Made by a program: the position numbers and the translations under genes. Source: Rhipicephalus microplus (taxonomy: Eukaryota; Arthropoda; Arachnida; Ixodida; Ixodidae). Taken from it: a stretch of 64,000 bases of DNA. Shown in pieces: positions 57,356 to 64,000 of the stretch. The notes beneath the pieces were generated by a model. It searched no databases, had not been told where the DNA came from, and saw only the letters and a list, made by a program, of their open reading frames with translations. The first letter of the stretch is position 1. Every line of letters starts with the position of its first letter. The stretch covers positions 238,500,088 through 238,564,087 of the forward strand of contig NC_134700.1 of NCBI RefSeq assembly GCF_043290135.1, written 5' to 3'.

Positions 57356-57521
57356 TCCTGACGTCAATTTTGAAACCATAACGTATAGGCTAACAAGAAA
57401 TCAATTACAGTTGTAACTACATGTAAGATATCTGCTTTCATATACTAACGTGTTCCAGATTACTCTCCTTTTTTTATATTGCAGTGTTTCGTTTACATTT
57501 TCTATACAGTGGCTAGGTTTC

Positions 57522-57600
57522 TTATTTATTTATTTATTTTATTTAACAATACTGTAGGCCTTTGTACAGACCCATACAGGAAGTGGTTAGAAAAAGTACA
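57522..57600 (-). repeat. LINE-like 3' end with (AAAT)n tail, minus strand
   Basis: Minus-strand reading gives GTACAAAGGCCTACAGTATT, GTTAAATAAAATAAATAAAT, the usual look of a LINE 3' end. The TTTA units lie at 57522-57546. No coding part is recognised. Confidence 0.4.
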
Positions 57601-57734
57601 CATGAGCATGGACATATTAAAATCAAAAACGAAAGCAGAACACAGAATGGCTCAGTAGATAATGATTCAGTAATAGATCCAGAACAACGCAAAAGAAAGG
57701 CAGAAATGGGATCACACATCAAGAAGCACCATAC

Positions 57735-57950
57735 ATTTGACAAGCTTTTTGGTGGTTGCTCGGATGTTGACCAGAAGGTCACGGGTTCGATTCCGGCAAC
57801 GGTTGTTGCACCCCGATGGAGGTGAAATTGTAGAGACCCTTGTACTTTGCGATGCCAGTACACGTTAAAGAACACCAGATAGCCAAATTTCCGGAGCCTG
57901 CAAATACAGTGTCTCACATAATCATCTCATTGCTTCGGAATGTAGAACCC
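57735..57950 (+). repeat. old Ruka-like SINE, nearly full length
   Basis: The head has GGTGGTTGCTCGGATG, and box B is GGGTTCGATTCC at ~57783-57794, still close to consensus. The body has CCCGATGGAGGTG, CACGTTAAAGAACACC, AAATTTCCGGAGCC and ATAATCATCTCATTG. Divergence is moderate. Confidence 0.75.
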
Positions 57951-57959
57951 AAGATTATG

Positions 57960-58680
57960 TTATTACCTTTTTCATACTATAGCTGCACTGGCAACAAAGC
58001 TTCTTTGGTGGAGCAGAGACGTCATTATTAGTGTATTTTGTTTTCGTCAGTCTTTACGCATCTTCCGAAGCCTATTTTTGTTTTGGTTGCCCAGTGAGAA
58101 CTTGATAAAACAATGTTTTTTTTTCTCTCTCTTTCTTTTTCGCTATTGCACTGGTAGTCCCCTCCAATCACACAGGAAGCTACAAGCTTCTCATTTCGAA
58201 AATCCATCACTAAGCCGGGTGCTTATCAGACATGAATCATCCATCTATACATCGCGACACCTGTAATGGAAGCCCTGGCGGTGGAATGCCTCTCACATAG
58301 GAGGCGCCAAAGGCCTCCTCAAGACAGGCCTTCGTGTATGTATATACATCTTTCTAGAATCTTCTTCCACCAATCACCTTCCGATGCGCACACAGGTGTC
58401 AGGTGTGTTACATCAGCGCCCCCATGCATGCCTTACCTAGATCAAAGCATTAGTTTCTCGGTGTAGGTTCGTTATGTTAGCTGGTTAAATCTTTCCTCAT
58501 ACGGACACTTTAGCGTGGATCAAAGCGTCAGTTCAGAACCCTCCGTGCATAAGAAACGAAAGTACACTATAAACCGAAGCAAGTCTGCGCCACTGACAAA
58601 GCTTACTTGCAGAGAAAGTATACATAAAGAAAGAGCAAAATAAAGTGATTACATGAAACGAGGAACCAGAGAAGCAAACA
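57960..58680. other. unassigned sequence
   Basis: No gene, RNA or recognised repeat. A C/T-rich tract lies at ~58112-58142. Confidence 0.45.
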
Positions 58681-58689
58681 ACGTCGGAT

Positions 58690-58914
58690 GAAATCGTGTG
58701 AGGACGTCGCCTACCCACCGCTATTCGTAAAGGGTATAAAACCACCTGCCGGCCCGAATTCGCCTCACGTCGCTGCCCGGTAATCGCAAGGACAATCCAT
58801 CGCGCTGTCTCATTGTCAGCTCGTCGCTGCTTCTTGCTCATCGTTCACGCTGCAAGCTTCGGACACATCCGATAAAAGCCTCGGTGGTGACGGAGTCGAA
58901 AAAAAAAAAAAAAA
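58690..58914 (+). promoter_or_regulatory. TATA-bearing unit ending in an A run
   Basis: GGTATAAAACC at ~58733-58743 is a strong TATA match. CCTCACGTCG ~25-30 bp later is initiator-like. About 105 bp further, CGATAAAAGCC holds an ATAAAA polyadenylation-like signal, and ~20 bp beyond that a 16-base A run starts at 58899. The TATA, start, poly(A) signal and A-run order within ~170 bp is like the U3-R part of an LTR copied from an RNA. A simple gene promoter followed by a chance A run is the alternative. Confidence 0.35.
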
Positions 58915-59990
58915 CAAGTCGCGACATCGTAAGCCCCCCCCCTTCTCCCCCCCACAGGCCGGCGCACCTCCATATTCGTGATCAATACTGGCCGCGCGTC
59001 TTTGCATGTCTAGTCCACGACATCCCGGAACACACTCTCCCAAGGCGTCTCCTGTTCTGTATTACCTCCTGCGAGTAGTTGTGCGGTGTGGAGGTAACAC
59101 GAACTGCAGGGTCCTCCATGCTGAAAAGTAAACAAAAAATGAAAATAAAGAAGAAAAGGGGATGTCTACAAGCTTAGTGGTGTGCCGAATTTTCTGTTCC
59201 GACGTGACGATGTAACGCCGGCGGCCTACTGTGCGGTGCAGAAACTTTCCCGAGACTTCTGCGAAGTGGTGAGAATAAGCACGGAGCGGCAGCGCGAGAA
59301 CTTGTGTGATGTGCAAAAATCAGCTTCGGCGTGGTCAATGAAATCAGTGCTTACAGATCGAGCATTCAATGTTTTATATTCTTGTTTTATCTTACAGACA
59401 TGCTATAGTGCGATGAAACAGGTAACGTAGCATCTGTGTTGTAAAACTGAAGCTCGAAAAAGTGATTTTGCGATGTAAAGATAAACACTGCACACAAGCT
59501 TTTGTTGCGTTTATGCAACTTTATTTGCGTGGTTGAAAACGGTTACAAATGTGTATTTAATGTTTTGTGTTGATCCTGCGTTACTTAGCAGAAAGTCTGC
59601 CGTCTACATGTGCAACAGGTAGACTATTAAAGAAAATATTGTTGAAAGTACAATTCACTCTAGCAGTTCATCTGTGTGCCAGCAAGCACATACGAGAGTG
59701 TTGGTTCCCTGCGGCCGTGAAGCAGCAAGAACATACATACAAGTGAAACCGCATCCACACTAGCACATACACATACACACACGTCCGCACACACGTAATT
59801 CTCAATGGTATAATCCGTAAATTGAACGCTTTGCCAATCTCAAGCGAATCAAACCTAACGATCTCGCGTACAGTCATAAGCGATCACCGTCACTCTTCAC
59901 GTTCTCACCTCCCAGACGGACGGTGCATGCGGAAGCAAAACCGCTCGCGGGTTATATCGCGGGGCAACGCCATCTGGAAACAGATGTCGG
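58915..59990. other. unassigned sequence
   Basis: Begins with C-rich sequence (58935-58955), then AT-rich sequence. No feature recognised. Confidence 0.45.
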
Positions 59991-59999
59991 AAGAAAAGA

Positions 60000-60530
60000 G
60001 AGCTATAGTATGGACAACTATGGACAATCGGCGAGATTTCTTTTTCGTTGACGTGGCTGGGAATCTTTGCCGCCGGGTCCATCGTGATTTCCGTGGGCGT
60101 GCGTCAGTTTCCACGGGCTATATCGGTCGCAGCGAGCCACGGCGAACCCTATTATGATCCCGATATTTTGTACGTGCGTGCCTGCACAAACGCCGGATGG
60201 TCCACACTGGACCTCGGGGCGTGTAGCAGTAGCGAGCATGCGGTGTCCGGTCGCGAGAGCAACTGCCCGCAGGCGGGTTCCGTGGACGCGACAAGCGGCG
60301 GCAGCTTGCGAGGCGATGCTTTACGCCTTCTCGCACCCTTGCTATCTCTTTGCCGCCGTCTTTTCATAGTGTGACATCGTGACGGCGCGTTTTATGTGAT
60401 CGCTTCTGTTGCTAGAGGGTGTATATATAAAGCCGCATAAAACCGGGCTTCTATTTTTCCCGGAAGCCAAGCCTCGTACACGTTCTGTGTGGTCATTGGA
60501 CAGAGCGAGAGGATGTCAAGCAAACGGTAT
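60000..60530 (+). promoter_or_regulatory. GC-rich candidate promoter or LTR with TATATAAAG
   Basis: GC-rich sequence at 60040-60380 is followed by GTGTATATATAAAGCC (TATA match at 60423-60431). A transcript would start near 60455 in CTATTTTTCCCGGAAGCC. No exon is recognised. The compact GC-rich U3-like segment before a strong TATA box would also fit an LTR, but no second copy exists in the window. Confidence 0.35.
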
Positions 60531-60813
60531 AGCTTACTCTAATATTCTGTAGAATCATTTATTCTAAACTACGCGTCTATACCAGGATGATGGTTCAACA
60601 GTAAAGCTACTCCGCTGCGATTTCCTGCATGTCAAGTTCCGAATAGCTGGCATCGATCTGACGGTGACCGGAACAACTGGGGTGCGCATGTCCGGAAATG
60701 AGATTATTCGAAGGTACCTATAAAGCACTTTCTCAGTTTCTTTTTTATAACAGCGACATCATTTTTCAAGCCACATCTTCCAACGATTTCAGTAGAAAAG
60801 CGAGAGAAAAAAT

Positions 60814-60880
60814 ATGGCAGATCTCACGTACCTGGGAATCGACGTTACGCGAAGCATGCGGAGGGAATGCGACCATGTTG
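60814..60880 (+). repeat. composite repeat, 5'-end fragment (copy F)
   Basis: TGGCAGATCTCACGTACCTG, GGGAATCGACGTTACGCGAA and GCATGCGGAGGGAATGCGAC match the first ~67 bp of copies A, B and D. Similarity then stops, and unrelated sequence follows. The A-rich flank (AGAAAAAATA) resembles the left flank of copy A. Confidence 0.8.
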
Positions 60881-60889
60881 GATGGAATA

Positions 60890-61420
60890 ACATTTATTAA
60901 TGTCCTGCAAGAAGCACGCGAACGCGCTCAAGGCTCCCACGTATAACCTGAGAGGCCTAGCCTAACAGCCGCATCGTGGGCTTGCTGGATGGCCAGGACT
61001 CGCTCGCTGGATTCCGTGCCGACCGGTTGTGCCCTCGCGATCTCCGACGTCAGCGTAGCTCTGGCCTACTGGGCTGGCCCTACGTTATCTCCTGAAACCG
61101 ATCTCCGACGACAGCGTAGCTCTGACCTCCTACTGCACTTACCCTACGCCATCTCCTGACACCGACAAGAACTCTCGCAAGTGGTGCTCCGTCCTCGGAC
61201 TCCTGTGACCATGTTTCCATCTTTCCCATCTCTCTTATCCCCTCGATATGTCCTCGCTCGCTGGCTTAGCGCATCTCTTTTTCTCTATACCTTTACTTCT
61301 ATCCTTTTAATCCCTCCTCACCCCCTTCCCTGTGAGCTACTGTTGAGGTGTCGCACCCTGATGCAGACAGTTACGGGGCTCACTTTTCTCTTCTTTTCCC
61401 TCTTATAGGCACATCCACTC
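60890..61420 (+). repeat. LINE-like or retroelement 3' region with tandem duplication
   Basis: A ~61 bp unit starting CGATCTCCGACGNCAGCGTA is tandemly duplicated at ~61038-61162, with CTACGNNATCTCCTGANAC at the end of each unit. It is followed by a pyrimidine-rich belt (61205-61330) and GAGCTACTGTTGAGGTGTCG, then TTTTCTCTTCTTTTCCCTC. I recall similar text from tick retroelement 3' regions, but cannot name it. The 75-codon frame at 61181-61408 is low-complexity and not called a gene. Confidence 0.4.
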
Positions 61421-63154
61421 CAGGTCGGCTAGGCTGGAGCTACGCAAGGCAGCTGCCCACCTCCCCGAAGTAGCATCGGGGTTAGCATCGTTATACATTG
61501 TAGCACATTCCCAGGGCATGTGTCTAAGCGTAGTCGGGGTGAGTTTTCGGTGGTCGCATATAGACGGCTTCGGTGTTTGCAAACAAACTGGCTCGCGCCG
61601 AACGACCTACCCCAGCGGACTTCCGATACGCCACTTCCGGCAATGCTTCTTCAGTGGTCCCGGCAGTGTTTTCGTGGTGTGTTTGAGTTTGCCTCTCTAT
61701 TATTTCTGGCGCATTCTTTAGGATGTATTTGGTGCCACGTATAGCGGCCACATTAAGGGGTTCGATGTAGTGCACGGCAGGTGCAGGTGCGGCCTTGGCA
61801 CTGCTGCAGGTAACATGGCTCGCGTGGCCGACGGGTGCCGCACAAAATATCCACCGTGGTGTTCCGATGAGCGCGGCTCCCTCCTCCGTGTTACCTCTGG
61901 CAGTGGCCGCGCTTGCGAGGGAAGCTTGTCGGTGAACTTAATTTAACCAGTTGGTTCTTCATGAAGATGTGGATGCGCTTTGAAGACGTGGACAGAGAAT
62001 TGACAGCGCACACCGGTGTTCTCCCTTTCCGCGTCTTCGAAGCACACCCACATCGTCGACATGCAAGAGAAGATTTGCTCGATCCATAGTGAAGTTGTTC
62101 GATTCACCTTTCTGACTAGAGCTGTAAACCTTCCTCCTGTCAAGCTTCAAACATATTTTTGTTTTCGTCTAAGCACACAACCTTTAGATAAAACTCTTAT
62201 TTTTGCACCTGTGTCACGCCGGGTACTCTCTAGATCATCGGTGTTCGGAATTTCTCGCGATCCGAAGTGTTCGTGTGACCGATAAAATATCAAATACATT
62301 GGTTATGTGATTACATCCACTGAGGCTTGGTCACGCGAACTATTATGGTTTACTCACGAGTAAGCTATTCATGAATCAAACTTTCAAGTTTAACCCATCT
62401 ATGTCATGTCCACACCGCATTCTAGCTAAATGAGCTAGAATGCAGCGATATTACTTGGCGGCAAAAAAAAAAAAAAACAGAGGCGATGAGCCATTTGCTA
62501 GCACAGATGAGGTCCCACTCACCGGCGTTGCTTTCAAAAAAGTATCAAATGCAACGACAATGAAACGTGGACACCACGACGTACACAGTGCGGCGATTCA
62601 TGTAGAGAATGGCTACTTTGTGCCCCATGTTATTTCAAACAGTACGCATCGTTATTATTGTTCAAACTATACGGGAAACACCTTTGCGATACATTATCAG
62701 CGTTCGATTTTCCGTTTTGTTACCCATTTCACTCGTCAGTACACGTATCTGCCACGAGTAGGAAACGACAGCAACTGATGTGTTCCCGGTAACCAGGCTC
62801 TTCGACTAATCTAAACTCTCAGTATCGTCCCTGTGCCATTAGTGTGCGCTGAGCTTTAAATTGCCTTTAATGAAGTGGCAATAGCAAACCTACGCGCTCT
62901 TAACGAGAATCCAGTTTTCTCTCGTGATCAAAACAAAACGTTTTTACTAGCAGATATAATTAGTTCAGGCTTTCAAACTGCATCCTAGCTTGACAAAGCT
63001 GTAGCGAGTGCTCCGTCGCAATAATTTTATCCGCATAACATATCGGAACACAAGCAGCTGCGGCCAACCACAAACGCTAAAACTACGCAAGAACAAGCTA
63101 AACCAGATGTTTCCTATAGGGTGGTTTTCTGGTGAATTTGGGTATGACTCCGTT
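61421..63154. other. unassigned sequence
   Basis: No gene recognised. A 14-base A run lies at ~62464-62477, inside an open frame (62440-62778) with no known similarity. Confidence 0.45.
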
Positions 63155-63948
63155 TGCCATGCAGTTTCTTTATTGTGCGACACGTCATGAAATGGCGCTA
63201 AATATATGTAAAAATGTGTCACGCACAGTCATTTGCTAAATAGTTGCAGATGTTTATATAACCAGCCGTTTTCACGTGAGCAACGATGCCAACTAGAACA
63301 TGCATATTATCAACACCAGAAGCGACATGAAGAGCTGATGCTTGTGAGGATGCTGCCCCTGGACACAGCTGCATAAATCAACTTCAGCGCATGGCAACTA
63401 ACTACAATTGACGTTAACTCGACGTGGCGGCTGTATCAAATGAGTACATATGTAATGTTCCAATTTGGGTAAGGAGCACTGGAACCACTATTGACGTTTC
63501 ACGAATATTGACGTTTATTTGAAAAGTAGTTCCGAAACCTGGCGTAGCCGTGTGGTAAAATGCTTTATTGCCACGCAGAATGCTTGGGTTTGATTACAGC
63601 TGGGACCTTTACATTTATTCCTTGCATTTGTCGGGTCGACGCTACCGATGTCATGTAATTATTAACGCGCGCGCGTTAACATTGCCCTTGTGTGTTCTCG
63701 TCTTTCCTGGGTAAATAGTAAGTGTCAATCACCTGTGGCACATACCCGCATACCAGCTGCACATATCCGCTCGTGGGTATGTGCTACTGTCTGCCGGAAA
63801 GTGTTTGACGACGTACGCGACGGGATTGTGACATGATTCATGTCTTGACCAGCGCGTCATATCCATCAAACCATCTTACCCTCCCACACTAATTTCGGTT
63901 CCCGCCAAGTTAAGGGGGAGACCACAAAAGCACCAAAACGTAAGCGGC

Positions 63949-64000
<52 letters not shown>
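63155..64000 (+). repeat. composite tRNA-Gly-like/GATA repeat, copy C (cut by window end)
   Basis: Recognisable from TTTATTGTGCGACACG onward; the 5' ~130 bp are missing or too diverged. It contains GGCGCTAAATATATG, the TATATAACCAG block near 63255, a tRNA-Gly-like module at 63537-63607 with GCCACGCAGAATGC, and the inverted repeat GGCACATACCCG/GGGTATGTGC at ~63737-63786. The GATA array starts at ~63951 and runs past the window edge. This copy is close in sequence to copy A. Confidence 0.85.
63951..64000 (+). repeat. (GATA)n array, partial
   Basis: At least 50 bp of GATA units continuing beyond the window, at the same internal position as in copies A and B. Confidence 0.97.

Overview
This is a eukaryotic, gene-poor window, almost certainly from a hard tick (Ixodidae, metastriate; a Rhipicephalus-like genome is the best guess). 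The main reason is the repeated copies of a tRNA-headed SINE that I recognise from memory as the ixodid Ruka family, together with other tick-type dispersed repeats, long GT, TA, TAA and GATA microsatellites, and the absence of operons, ribosome binding sites or any bacterial gene layout. I found no complete protein-coding gene I can defend. Most open frames are chance or are translated microsatellites and repeats. The only recognisable protein similarity is a frameshifted LINE reverse transcriptase at about 46.99-47.66 kb on the minus strand.

Layout. 0-10 kb: unassigned sequence, a minus-strand copy of a ~1 kb composite repeat (1.04-2.04 kb), an old SINE, and an 899 bp foldback DNA element with ~380 bp inverted arms (8.63-9.53 kb). 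10-16.5 kb: three GC-rich patches with TATA-like motifs, two long GT arrays and a 157 nt hairpin. 16.5-24 kb: mostly unassigned, ending in a full-length SINE with a perfect 16 bp target duplication (23.48 kb). 24-28.6 kb: two copies of the composite repeat in opposite orientation, one carrying a 164 bp GATA array. 28.6-38 kb: old SINE fragments, a CpG-rich promoter-like island (32.3-32.8 kb), mixed microsatellites, and a 5'-truncated SINE with a perfect 17 bp target duplication. 38-43.4 kb: a 106 nt hairpin, a 132 bp TA-cored palindrome, a SINE/LINE-tail composite flanked by one shared duplication, a LINE-type 3' tail, and a GC-rich patch. 43.4-55 kb: unassigned sequence, a 41 bp minisatellite, the broken LINE, and another truncated SINE with target duplications. 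55-64 kb: TAA arrays, a composite repeat inserted into one of them, old SINEs, two TATA-bearing GC-rich candidates, a LINE-like 3' region, and a last composite repeat cut by the window edge.

The most interesting item is the composite repeat. It has at least five copies plus one 5' fragment, and shares a 5' end, a tRNA-Gly-like module, a GGCACATACCC inverted repeat, a GATA array of very different lengths placed about 40 bp before the 3' end, and a common 3' end. I do not recognise it as a named family. The second most interesting is the SINE/LINE-tail insertion at 40.86-41.16 kb, which looks like a head-to-head two-template retrotransposition product. All family assignments are from reading and memory; no database search was possible.
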